Below, one piece after another: positions 33,857 through 41,436 of a stretch of DNA of 64,000 bases (the stretch's first letter is position 1; every line of letters starts with the position of its first letter). The DNA is from Streptomyces sp. R41 (GTDB taxonomy: Bacteria; Actinomycetota; Actinomycetes; Streptomycetales; Streptomycetaceae): positions 8,229,001-8,293,000 of the forward strand of contig NZ_CP163443.1 of NCBI RefSeq assembly GCF_041053055.1, written 5' to 3'. The translations under genes and the position numbers were made by a program. Below the pieces are notes generated by a model that ran no database searches, was not told where the DNA came from, and saw only the letters and a list, made by a program, of their open reading frames with translations.

Positions 33857-33924
33857 GATCCCTCCCCGGTACGAAGATCCGCGGATCCTATCGAACCTCA
33901 GTGCGGGGGCGAACGGCCGCCGAC

Positions 33925-34092
33925 GACGCCCTCCGCGATCGCGACGCCATTCGCACCGGCGCCTCACCCCACCACGTCCCCGACGAGATCCTCGAAGTCC
34001 CGGCCGTCCCACACATCCGCACGGGCAAGAAACTCGAAGTCCCCGTCATACGCCTCCTCCAGGGCGCCCCCGCCCTCGAGAGCGTCGTCAGC
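33925..34092 (+). pseudogene. Acetoacetyl-CoA synthetase C-terminal remnant
   Basis: About 55 residues reading DAIRTGASPHHVPDEILEVP then AVPHIRTGKKLEVPVIRLLQGA match the extreme C-terminus of acetoacetate-CoA ligases (HVPDEI, TGKKLEVPVKR). Nothing of the remaining 600 residues is present upstream, where the YcxB-like gene promoter lies. The conserved catalytic Lys region (TGKKLEVP) survives, showing recent decay. It is on the opposite strand to the other two remnants next to it. Confidence 0.7.
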
Positions 34093-34104
34093 CCTTCCCG
34101 GCGG

Positions 34105-34407
34105 TCAGCAGGCCGCGGTGACGGCGTCGGCGCCCAGAGGTGCGGCGGTCTTCGCGGTGATCTCGTCGTACGTCACTCCCGGCGCGGTCTCCACCAGCGC
34201 CAGGCCGTCGGGGGTGACGTCGAGGACGCCGAGGTCGGTGATGACGCGGTGGACACAGCGTTCGCCGGTGAGCGGAAGGGTGCACTCCCGGAGGATCTTC
34301 GCGGAGCCGTCCTTGGCGGTGTGTTCCATGAGGACGATGACGCGGCGGGCGCCGTGGACGAGATCCATCGCTCCGCCCATGCCTTTGATCATCTTGCCGG
34401 GGATGCG
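34105..34407 (-). pseudogene. 3-oxoacid CoA-transferase beta subunit, C-terminal fragment
   Basis: About 100 residues starting at [20 protein letters not shown] and continuing [21 protein letters not shown] and [18 protein letters not shown], which is the C-terminal half of a succinyl-CoA/acetoacetate-type CoA-transferase subunit B. The N-terminal half, including the catalytic Glu region, is missing; directly upstream the reading continues as an SDR in another frame. The ATG at 34392 could in principle start a 95-residue product, but it would be non-functional as a transferase. Confidence 0.8.
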
Positions 34408-34615
34408 ACTGCTCGTCCGTGACGTCCAGCGGACCGGGGGTGAGGGCGGTGCCGCCCGCCTTCGCGACGAGGCGCTGGGTTTCCAGGGCGCCCTCGTGCA
34501 GCAGGTCGCCGCCGACGACGAGCGCGCCCTCGGCCGCGAAGCGGAGGGCAGCCGCCCGGCCCTGGCCGCGGGCCGTACCGGAGATCAGGGCCACCTTGCC
34601 CTCGAGCCGTTTCAC
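34408..34615 (-). pseudogene. SDR oxidoreductase, N-terminal fragment fused out of frame to CoA-transferase
   Basis: About 69 residues: [20 protein letters not shown] with the cofactor motif GTARGQG, through [13 protein letters not shown], where homology stops abruptly at about 34405-34412. The frame then runs through CoA-transferase DNA as nonsense to a stop at 34088. GTG at 34615 overlaps the stop of the intact SDR (GTGA), so it was once the next gene of the operon. The NNAG and YxxxK parts are lost. Confidence 0.8.
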
Positions 34616-35349
34616 GACGCCGCCTTGCGCAGCGAGTCGGAGATGGACTTGACGCCGCCGTGCGCGGTGAGCCCGCCGTCGACGGGGATCTCGGCGCCGG
34701 TGATGAAGGACGCCTCGTCGGACAACAGGAACACCACGAGCGGGGCGACCTCGCCGACCGTGCCGGTGCGGCCGAGCGGGGTCTCGTGGAGGTTCGTCTC
34801 GCGGAAGGCGGGGTGGGCGGAGGCGGTCATCTCCGTCTCGATGAAGCCGGGGTGGATGGTGTTGACACGGATCCCGCGCGGACCGAGTTCGGTCGCGGCG
34901 GTCCTCGACAGCCCGCGCAGGGCCCACTTGCTGGACGTGTACGCGACCGGGTAGTGGCCGGTGAGTGCGGCGGACGAGCCCACGTTGACGATGGACGAGC
35001 CGGGCGGCATCAGCGGGGCGAGATGCTGGATGCCCAGGAGTGGTCCGGTGACGTTGACGGCGTGGACGCGCGCGAAGTCCTCGGGTCGTACGTCGCCGAG
35101 GCGGGCGCGCCAGGTGATGCCCGCGTTGTTGACCAGGCCGTGCACCGCGCCGTACGACTCCCGTAGTTCGGCGGACAGTTGGGCCCAGTCGTCCTCACTG
35201 GTGACGTCGAGCCGGCGGCAGCCGCCCTCCGGCTCGGCGTCGGTGGCGATGACCCGGGCGCCCTCCCGGGTGAGTGCCTCGGCCTCAGCGGCGCCCTGGC
35301 CGCGGGCGGCTCCGGTGATGACCACGACCTTGCCGAGGAGCCTCTTCAC
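34612..35349 (-). CDS. SDR-family NAD(P)-dependent oxidoreductase
   Basis: 245 residues, classical SDR length. Cofactor motif TGAARGQG (12-19), NNAG (74-77), catalytic Ser125/126, Tyr137 and Lys141 (YTSSK), and the late IHPGFIETEMT. Asp37 after the second strand suggests preference for NAD(H). It probably oxidises or reduces a hydroxy/keto intermediate of the pathway encoded by this operon. The GTG start overlaps the stop of the FAH-type gene by four bases, and its own stop overlaps the SDR remnant start. Confidence 0.9.
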   Translation of the reverse strand: MKRLLGKVVVITGAARGQGAAEAEALTREGARVIATDAEPEGGCRRLDVTSEDDWAQLSAELRESYGAVHGLVNNAGITWRARLGDVRPEDFARVHAVNVTGPLLGIQHLAPLMPPGSSIVNVGSSAALTGHYPVAYTSSKWALRGLSRTAATELGPRGIRVNTIHPGFIETEMTASAHPAFRETNLHETPLGRTGTVGEVAPLVVFLLSDEASFITGAEIPVDGGLTAHGGVKSISDSLRKAAS

Positions 35350-36272
35350 GGCCGCTCCCGCGTACGTCGGCGCGCGGCCGGCAGCGGCACCGGATCGGTG
35401 CCCTCCACCACGGTGTTGGAGGTGGAGCCGATGCCCTCGACGGTGAGCGTGACTGTGTCACCGGGCTTGAGCGGCGGCGGATCCTGCCGCCCCCGTACGC
35501 CCCACAGCTCGGCCAGACAGCCGCCGTTGCCGCAGGTGCCCGAGCCGAGGATGTCGCCGGGGCGGACGACGGTGCCCCGGGAGGCGTAGGCGACCATCTC
35601 CTCGAAGGTCCAGCTCATGTTGGACAGCAGGTCCTTGCCGACGACCTCGCCGTTGACCTCGGCGGTGAGTGCCAGGCGCAGGAAGCCGTCGGCGTCGCGG
35701 TACGCGTCCAACTCGTCGGCGGTGACCAGGTACGGGCCGAGGGTGGCCGCCGTGTCCTTGCCCTTGCACGGGCCGAGGCCCACCCGCATCTCACGGGACT
35801 GGAGGTCGCGCGCGGACCAGTCGTTGAAGATCGTGTAACCGATGATGTGATCACGGGCCTGTTCCGGGGTGAGGTCGCGGCCCTCGCGGCCGATGACGGC
35901 GGCGACTTCGAGTTCGAAGTCGAGGACCTGCGCCCCGGGCGGCACGGGCACGTCGTCGTACGGTCCGACGACCGCGTACGGATTGGTGAAGTAGAAGGTC
36001 GGGGCGTCGTACCACGCGTCGGGCACCCCGGCGGCTCCGTCCACGGACCGTCGTACACCTTCGACATGCTCCTCGAAGGTGACGAAGTCGCGGACGGTCC
36101 CGGGCTCCAGCGGTGGCAGCAGACGCACGTCGGCGAGGGGGACGGCGGGGCCCACCGGGGACACCCCGAGGGCCTCGACCGGTGAGGTGCCGTCGGGCAG
36201 GGGGCGTACGACGGCGTCCTCGACGACGCCACACAGACGGCGGCCTTCGTGGACGTAGGTGGCTATGCGCAT
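35346..36272 (-). CDS. Fumarylacetoacetate hydrolase-fold enzyme (copy 2)
   Basis: 308 residues. FAH-fold core with DFELEVAAVIGREGRDLT, DHIIGYTIFNDWSARD, LLSNMSWTFEEMVAYASRG and GDILGSGTCGNGGCLAE. Acidic residues around FELEVA are the usual Mg/Mn ligands. Family reactions are hydrolysis of acylpyruvates, isomerisation, or decarboxylation/hydration of 2-oxo-dienoates, which fits the end of an extradiol ring-cleavage pathway. The segment TFYFTNPYAVVGP is the substrate-facing loop. 7 nt after the dioxygenase gene and overlapping the SDR gene. It is diverged from the other FAH-type protein of this operon, so the two likely act on different intermediates. Confidence 0.88.
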   Translation of the reverse strand: MRIATYVHEGRRLCGVVEDAVVRPLPDGTSPVEALGVSPVGPAVPLADVRLLPPLEPGTVRDFVTFEEHVEGVRRSVDGAAGVPDAWYDAPTFYFTNPYAVVGPYDDVPVPPGAQVLDFELEVAAVIGREGRDLTPEQARDHIIGYTIFNDWSARDLQSREMRVGLGPCKGKDTAATLGPYLVTADELDAYRDADGFLRLALTAEVNGEVVGKDLLSNMSWTFEEMVAYASRGTVVRPGDILGSGTCGNGGCLAELWGVRGRQDPPPLKPGDTVTLTVEGIGSTSNTVVEGTDPVPLPAARRRTRERP

Positions 36273-36279
36273 GCGTCCC

Positions 36280-37212
36280 TCACACCGGCGGGGCGACGAA
36301 CACGCCGCGGTCGACGTCGTTGAACGACTCCTTGGCGACCAGCTCGTTCATGGGGTTGGCGGTGCCCCACTGATCGGCCACGTCGGGCTGGGAGAAGTCG
36401 TAGACGTGCGGGTGCCAGGTGTCCTCGTCGAGGACCTCCAACTCTGTCGTGTACTCGATGGTGTTGCCGTGCGGGTCCAGGAAGTAGGTGAAGGTGTTGT
36501 CGCCGGCCAGGTGGCGGCCCGGACCCCAGATCTTCTGGTGGCCGGCCCGGATGACGCGGCCGGAGCCGCGCATGTACTCGTCGATGCCGCGCATCTCGAA
36601 GGAGATGTGGTGCAGGGCGGTGTGCGGGCCCTGGGCGATGGCCATGGAGTGGTGCTGGCTGCTGATGCGCATGAAGTGCATCGCCTCGCCCATCTTCGGA
36701 TGCATGAGGGTGTCGGAGAGGCGGAAACCGAGGTGGCGCTCGTACCACTCCCGGGTCCGGTTCAGATCGGGGGAGTTGAGGACGACGTGCGACAGCTTGA
36801 CCGGGATCGCCTCCTTCTCCTCGATCCTGCGGTGCTGCCGTACCTCGACCTCGGCCGAGACCTCGATCGTGCGGCCGTCGACATCGAAGAAGCGGAAGCC
36901 GTAGCCGCCGCCGGGGGTGTCGACCTTGCCCGGATGGGAGAGCAACTGCACGCCTCCGGCGAGGAGTTGCTCGGCGAGCGTGTCGACGTCGTCCACTGAA
37001 GCGGCGCCGTACGAGACGAGGTCCAGCCGCTTCTCGTCGGCCTTCCGCAGCCGTACGACGTACTGCTCGGGCGAGCCCTCGGCGGCCAGGAAGGAGATGC
37101 CGGGGTCCTCGGCGACCTTGGTCAGGCCCCAGACGCCGGAGTAGAAGTCGAGCTGCTTGTCGTAGTCGGGCACGGCGAGGTCGACGTGCCTCAGGTGGGT
37201 GAGCAGACGCAT
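36280..37212 (-). CDS. Extradiol ring-cleavage dioxygenase, two-domain VOC type
   Basis: 310 residues made of two vicinal-oxygen-chelate modules (about 5-125 and 135-300). The probable Fe(II) triad is His142 (LSHVVLNSPD), His201 or His202 (LHHISFEMRG) and Glu253 (NTIEYTTE), the two-His-one-carboxylate pattern of catechol 2,3-dioxygenase-type enzymes. DPHGN and the QHHSMAIAQG loop are also typical. It should open a catecholic ring between a hydroxylated and a neighbouring carbon. ATG at 37212 follows GGAAGGA. It is flanked by the amidohydrolase (5 nt) and a FAH-type gene (7 nt). The exact catechol is unknown. Confidence 0.88.
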   Translation of the reverse strand: MRLLTHLRHVDLAVPDYDKQLDFYSGVWGLTKVAEDPGISFLAAEGSPEQYVVRLRKADEKRLDLVSYGAASVDDVDTLAEQLLAGGVQLLSHPGKVDTPGGGYGFRFFDVDGRTIEVSAEVEVRQHRRIEEKEAIPVKLSHVVLNSPDLNRTREWYERHLGFRLSDTLMHPKMGEAMHFMRISSQHHSMAIAQGPHTALHHISFEMRGIDEYMRGSGRVIRAGHQKIWGPGRHLAGDNTFTYFLDPHGNTIEYTTELEVLDEDTWHPHVYDFSQPDVADQWGTANPMNELVAKESFNDVDRGVFVAPPV

Positions 37213-37217
37213 GATGG

Positions 37218-38216
37218 TCAGTCCTTCCGGAGGAGGGCGGCGGCGTTGCCGCCCCGTACGGCGTGGAAGTCGGCGTCGGGCAGCCGCGCGGTGCGCAGCG
37301 CGCCGACCGGGTCCTCGGTGCCCATGTCGAAGGGGAAGTCGGAGCCGAGCAGCACCCGGTCGGCGCCGGCGGCACGGATCAACTCCCGCAGCACGTACGG
37401 GTCGTGGACGAGAGAGTCGAAGTAGAGGCGCTTGAGGTAACTGCTGGGAAGGTGGGCACAGCCCGCGCCGGCGTCGGACCGGGCGGACCAGGCGTGGTCG
37501 GAACGGCCGATGTGGGTGGGGAGGTAGCCGCCCCCGTGCGCGGCGATCACCTTCAGCTCCGGATGCCGGTCCAGAACCCCGGAGAAGATCAGATGGGAGA
37601 GCGCGACGGCGTTCTCGGTGGGCTGCCCGACGACGTTGGACAGGTACCACTGGTCCAGCCGCTCGTCGAGCGTGCAGCCGAAGGGGTGCAGGAAGAGGAT
37701 CGCGCCCAGCTCCTCGGCCCGCGACCAGAAGGGCTCGTACGCCGGATCGGACAGTTCCCGGCCCGGTGCGTGGCTGGAGATCTCGACGCCCAACAGGCCC
37801 AGTCCCAGGGCGTGTTCGAGCGCGCGGACCGCCTGCTCCGGGTGTTGGAGGGGGACGAGCCCGAGCCCCTTCAAGCGACAGGGCGCCGGCGAACAGTGCG
37901 CGGCCGTCGCCTCGTTGGCGAGCAGGTACACCTTCTCGGCCGTCTCCTCGTCCGCCCAGTAGTGGTAGTGCGAGGGGGACGGGCTGACCAGCTGGACGTC
38001 CACGCCCTGCGCGTCCATGGCCGCCAGGCGTACGGCGACATCGGTCAGCCGAGGGACGCGCTCGCGCACCATGGGGCCGCTGACGGCGAGGGCCGCGGGG
38101 CCGTTGCGGCGGGCGTCGAGCGCCCTGGCCTCGGCGAGTCCGGGGAGGTCGGCCACCAGGGACTCCACCTCGGGGAGCAGAACGTGGGCGTGCACATCGA
38201 CGGTGGGGGTGGTCAC
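37218..38216 (-). CDS. Amidohydrolase (ACMSD/decarboxylase-like)
   Basis: 332 residues. TIM-barrel metal hydrolase of the amidohydrolase-2 group: N-terminal VDVHAHV (His9, His11), LHPFGCTLDE, VIAAHGGGYLPTHIGR and LLGSDFPFDMG with the catalytic Asp. This layout is that of ACMSD, gamma-resorcylate decarboxylase and related non-oxidative decarboxylases, so decarboxylation of an aromatic acid or a ring-cleavage product is more likely than amide hydrolysis. The GTG start overlaps the stop of the monooxygenase gene. Specificity cannot be read. Confidence 0.88.
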   Translation of the reverse strand: MTTPTVDVHAHVLLPEVESLVADLPGLAEARALDARRNGPAALAVSGPMVRERVPRLTDVAVRLAAMDAQGVDVQLVSPSPSHYHYWADEETAEKVYLLANEATAAHCSPAPCRLKGLGLVPLQHPEQAVRALEHALGLGLLGVEISSHAPGRELSDPAYEPFWSRAEELGAILFLHPFGCTLDERLDQWYLSNVVGQPTENAVALSHLIFSGVLDRHPELKVIAAHGGGYLPTHIGRSDHAWSARSDAGAGCAHLPSSYLKRLYFDSLVHDPYVLRELIRAAGADRVLLGSDFPFDMGTEDPVGALRTARLPDADFHAVRGGNAAALLRKD

Positions 38217-39343
38217 GGCGCTTCCTTGAGGAAGTTCATCGTGCGGGCGATCAGCCCGGGTACGTCGGCGTCACGCACGCCGTCCAGCTGCCACTGGCCG
38301 AGCTGCACGGACGCCTCGACGACCGTCCGCACCCGTGGGACGCGGCGCTCGTAGTAGGCCTGGAACAGCTCGTCGTCCCAGTCCCGCCCGCCGGTCAGCA
38401 GCTCGGCGAGAACGGAGGCGTCCTCCAGGGACAGGGCCGCGCCCTGCGCGAGGGTGGGCGGGCAGCAGTGGGCGGCGTCGCCGATGAGCACGATCCGGCC
38501 GCGGTGCCAGGAGCCCTCGACCAACAGCCGGTCGAACCAGGTGTAGTTGACCTTCGCCGGGTCGGTGATGCTCGCGGTGATCTCGGGCCAGGCGCCGCCG
38601 TAGCTCTGCGCGAGCCCGCGCATCTCGTCCGCGTACGTGGCCGGGTCGATGGACGCGCGGTCGCGGTTGGCCTCGACGAGGTAAGCGTAGATGGTGTTCT
38701 CGCTGGTGGGGCAGTAGCCCGCGATATAGGCCGGGCCGCCGTACGCCAGGTCGGTGCGCGTGACGCCCGCCGGACGCGGGGCGGGGGTGCGCCAGATGGC
38801 CATGCCGGTCGGCTCGGGCTTGTCGGTGATGCCGATCGCCGCGCGGGTCGCGGAGTTGAGGCCGTCGGCGCCGATCACCAGATCGTAGCGGCCCTCCGAG
38901 CCGTCGCTGAAACGCACCCAGACACCCTCGGCGTTCTGCTCCAGGGCCTCGGCGGTGGTGCCCAGGCGTATGCCGGCGCCACAGGCGCGCACCGCGTCGA
39001 TGAGGATCTGCTGGAGCTGGGGGCGCTGCATGCCGACCGTGGCGGGCAGGTCCTCGCCGCCGGTCCGGATGTCCTCGTTGGCGAACAGGAGGCTGCCGTC
39101 GGGGGCGGTCACGCCCAGCGAGCCGAAGGCGTATCCGGACGCCTCGACCTGTTCCCACACCCCCAGTTCGCGCAGGACGCGCAGGGCGTTGCCCTGGAGG
39201 GTGATGCCGGAGCCGGTGGTGGCGTTCCAGTCGGGCCTGGCCTCGATCAGGTCCACGGCGAGGCCGGCGCGACGCAGCAGGATGGTGATGGCGTTGCCGG
39301 AGGCGCCGCCGCCGACGACGAGGACTCTGCGGGTGTCTGTCAT
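38213..39343 (-). CDS. FAD-dependent aromatic-type monooxygenase (group A hydroxylase)
   Basis: 376 residues. N-terminal dinucleotide motif VVGGGASGN (9-17), the DLVIGADG motif and RIVLIGDAAHCCPPTLAQG identify a p-hydroxybenzoate/salicylate hydroxylase-like enzyme using NAD(P)H and O2. RTDLAYGGPAYIAGY and YAYLVEANRDRAS line the probable substrate face. It would add a hydroxyl group to an aromatic ring, preparing it for the extradiol enzyme two genes on. ATG at 39343; 23 nt after the cyclase-family gene. Confidence 0.9.
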   Translation of the reverse strand: MTDTRRVLVVGGGASGNAITILLRRAGLAVDLIEARPDWNATTGSGITLQGNALRVLRELGVWEQVEASGYAFGSLGVTAPDGSLLFANEDIRTGGEDLPATVGMQRPQLQQILIDAVRACGAGIRLGTTAEALEQNAEGVWVRFSDGSEGRYDLVIGADGLNSATRAAIGITDKPEPTGMAIWRTPAPRPAGVTRTDLAYGGPAYIAGYCPTSENTIYAYLVEANRDRASIDPATYADEMRGLAQSYGGAWPEITASITDPAKVNYTWFDRLLVEGSWHRGRIVLIGDAAHCCPPTLAQGAALSLEDASVLAELLTGGRDWDDELFQAYYERRVPRVRTVVEASVQLGQWQLDGVRDADVPGLIARTMNFLKEAP

Positions 39344-39366
39344 GGAGAACTCCCTTGTTCCGCCGG

Positions 39367-40323
39367 TTACTTGACGGCGACCGGATTGACCGGGGAGCCG
39401 ACGGCTCCGGTTATGGGCAGGGGCGCGGCGGTGAGCCAGAACTCGTACACGCCGTCGCGCGCGCAGTCCGCGGCGAGCGCGTCCAGGTCCCACATCTCGC
39501 CGATGAGGAGGCCGATGTGGGGGATGGCGACCTGGTGCAGCGGCTGGAAGGCGTGCTCGAACTCGTTCGGCCGGACCTCGAAGCCCCAGGTGTCGGTGGC
39601 GATCGCGGCGATCTCGGTGCGGTGCAGCCAGCCGGCCGTGGTGAAGGACAGGCCGGGCGAGGCACCCCCGGCGTAGTCGCCCCAGCCCTCGCGGCGGGCC
39701 CGGGCGAGCCGCCCGGTGCGCACGACGACGATGTCGCCGCGGCCGACGGTCACGCCGTGGGCCGCGGCCGTCCGTGTCAGGTGCTCCTCGGTGATGGCGA
39801 AGCCGTCGGACAACTCGCCTTGGGAACCGATCACTTGGCCCACATCCAGAAGCACGCCGCGCCCCGCGACGTGCGGCGCCATGTGCTCGATGCCGGTGAC
39901 CAGATCGCCCTCGGAGGTGACGACCTTCTCGGCCGGCCGGCCGTTCCAGGCGTTGCCGTGGTCGAAGATATGCCCGAGCCCGTCCCACTGGGTGGAGCAC
40001 TGCAGCGGCATGGTGATCACGTCGTCGGCGCCGCCGATGCCGTGCGGAAAGCCCTGGTTGCCGAGGGCCGCGTCGGTGCCGGTGTCGAGCATGGTGTGCA
40101 CGGGGTTCGTCCGCCGCCGCCAGCCCTTCTGCGGGCCGTCCATGTCGAACCGCTGCGAGAGCGAGAAGCTCACTCCCCGCCGGACGAGGGCCGCGCCCTC
40201 GCGGCGCTTCGCCTCGTCGAGGAAGTTGAGGGTGCCGAGCACGTCACCCGCGCCCCAACGTCCCCAGTTGGAACAGGACTTGGCGGCCTCGGCGATCGCG
40301 CCCTCGGGGTCCTCGCGATTCAC
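39367..40323 (-). CDS. Cyclase-family (kynurenine-formamidase-like) metal hydrolase
   Basis: 318 residues. The family core reads LQCSTQWDGLGHIFDHGNAWNG (central STQWDGLGHIFD) and then ARGVLLDVG, GDIVVVRTG, and SFTTAGWLHRTEIAAIATDTWGFEV. The usual HxGTHxDxPxH zinc motif is replaced by the STQWDxLGH variant found in larger 300-residue members. Family members hydrolyse amides, esters or ring-closed intermediates. Its GTG start overlaps the stop of the first FAH-type gene. Inferred role: opening or hydrolysis of a pathway intermediate. Confidence 0.82.
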   Translation of the reverse strand: MNREDPEGAIAEAAKSCSNWGRWGAGDVLGTLNFLDEAKRREGAALVRRGVSFSLSQRFDMDGPQKGWRRRTNPVHTMLDTGTDAALGNQGFPHGIGGADDVITMPLQCSTQWDGLGHIFDHGNAWNGRPAEKVVTSEGDLVTGIEHMAPHVAGRGVLLDVGQVIGSQGELSDGFAITEEHLTRTAAAHGVTVGRGDIVVVRTGRLARARREGWGDYAGGASPGLSFTTAGWLHRTEIAAIATDTWGFEVRPNEFEHAFQPLHQVAIPHIGLLIGEMWDLDALAADCARDGVYEFWLTAAPLPITGAVGSPVNPVAVK

Positions 40324-41312
40324 GCGTCCTCCCCGACACATCGGGTGCGCTGAGCGCCCAGCCCGGTGATCGAGGCGTCCATCACGTCGCCGTCGCGCAG
40401 CAGCCGTCCCCAGTGCATGCCGTTGCCGGCCGGGGATCCCGTGAGCACCAGGTCACCGGGGAGGAGTCGCGCGGTGCGCGAGGCGTACGACACCAACCGC
40501 GCGATGCCGAAGATCATGTCCTTGGTGGACTCGTCCTGCATGGTCTCGCCGTTGAGCTTCAGCGTGACCCGCAGGTCACCCGGGTCCGCGATCGACTCCG
40601 TCGGGACGATCCAGGGGCCTAGCGGCGTGAAGCCGCGCGCGTTCTTGCTGCGCAGCCAGTCGGTGCCGATGGCGGGCATGTCCCGGCGGAAGACGGTGGC
40701 GCGGTCGGTGAGGTCGTTGGCGATCGTGTACCCGGCGACGTGCTCCAGCGCCTCCTCGACGGACACCCGGTAGGCCGGCCTCCCGATGACGGCGGCCAAC
40801 TCCAGCTCCCAGTCGGGCTTTTCGGCCCAGGCAGGGAGGACGACGTCGTCGTACGGGCCCGTGATCGCGCTCGGCAGGCCGATGAAGACGTAGGGCAGAT
40901 CCTCCTCCGCCCGCCGGTCCATGATCTCGGCGATCTCCGCGCGCGCCTCTTCGACCGTGCGGGGGTCGTCGGGGGAGCGGTGGGCGACCTCCAGGTCGAT
41001 CACGTGCTGCCGGTAGTTGGCACCCGACTGGAAGACCTGGCGGGGCTCGACGGGTGCGTGCACGTGCAGGCCGTCGAGCGAGCGCCAGTCACCGGTCGTG
41101 CCCGCTGCCAGGGCGTGCAGACGGGGGAGCGTCTCCTCCCAGCGCTCGAAGATCCCGCGCGTGGTCAGCGTGGGCTCGTCGAGAGCCGTACGAAGGTTCA
41201 GCACATTGCCCTCGGGGACCACGAGACCTGGGAAGAGCTCCTGGTCGGGGGCGGAGAGGGTGCCGAGGGCGAAGGGTCCGGAGAAGGACGCGGAAGGGGC
41301 TGCGGGTTTCAC
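40320..41312 (-). CDS. Fumarylacetoacetate hydrolase-fold enzyme (copy 1), first gene of catabolic operon
   Basis: 330 residues. FAH fold with QVFQSGANYRQHVID, DWELELAAVIGRPAYRVS, HVAGYTIANDLTDRATVFR, LRSKNARGFTPLGPWIVP and LTGSPAGNGMHWGR. The acidic DWELELA segment supplies metal ligands. This is the 2-keto-3-deoxy acid/acylpyruvate-type layout with an extra N-terminal 100 residues. The start is GTG at 41312 with GGAGGAC 6 nt upstream. First of at least seven co-oriented genes with 4-nt overlaps or gaps of 5-23 nt; divergent from the LysR gene across a compact control region. Confidence 0.88.
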   Translation of the reverse strand: MKPAAPSASFSGPFALGTLSAPDQELFPGLVVPEGNVLNLRTALDEPTLTTRGIFERWEETLPRLHALAAGTTGDWRSLDGLHVHAPVEPRQVFQSGANYRQHVIDLEVAHRSPDDPRTVEEARAEIAEIMDRRAEEDLPYVFIGLPSAITGPYDDVVLPAWAEKPDWELELAAVIGRPAYRVSVEEALEHVAGYTIANDLTDRATVFRRDMPAIGTDWLRSKNARGFTPLGPWIVPTESIADPGDLRVTLKLNGETMQDESTKDMIFGIARLVSYASRTARLLPGDLVLTGSPAGNGMHWGRLLRDGDVMDASITGLGAQRTRCVGEDA

Positions 41313-41340
41313 GGGGATGTCCTCCTGATTGCGTTGTGCC

Positions 41341-41378
41341 TAATCTGGCCCCGCACCTCGTAATCTGGGAAATCGATT
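41341..41378. promoter_or_regulatory. Probable LysR operator region of the catabolic operon
   Basis: Direct repeats TAATCTGG at 41341-41348 and 41361-41368 (20 bp apart) and the palindrome AATCGATT at 41371-41378, in the divergent region between the FAH operon and the LysR gene. Spacing of two helical turns fits tetrameric LysR binding. Confidence 0.55.
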
Positions 41379-41436
41379 CTGTGGATGAGGATCATCCAAG
41401 CCGTTTATGGTCCTCACTCGTGTTCTGGAGCACGCC

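Noticed and set aside
34105..34392. 95-codon product as a small functional CoA-transferase
   Set aside because: Lacks the N-terminal half with the catalytic Glu; better read as a truncated gene.
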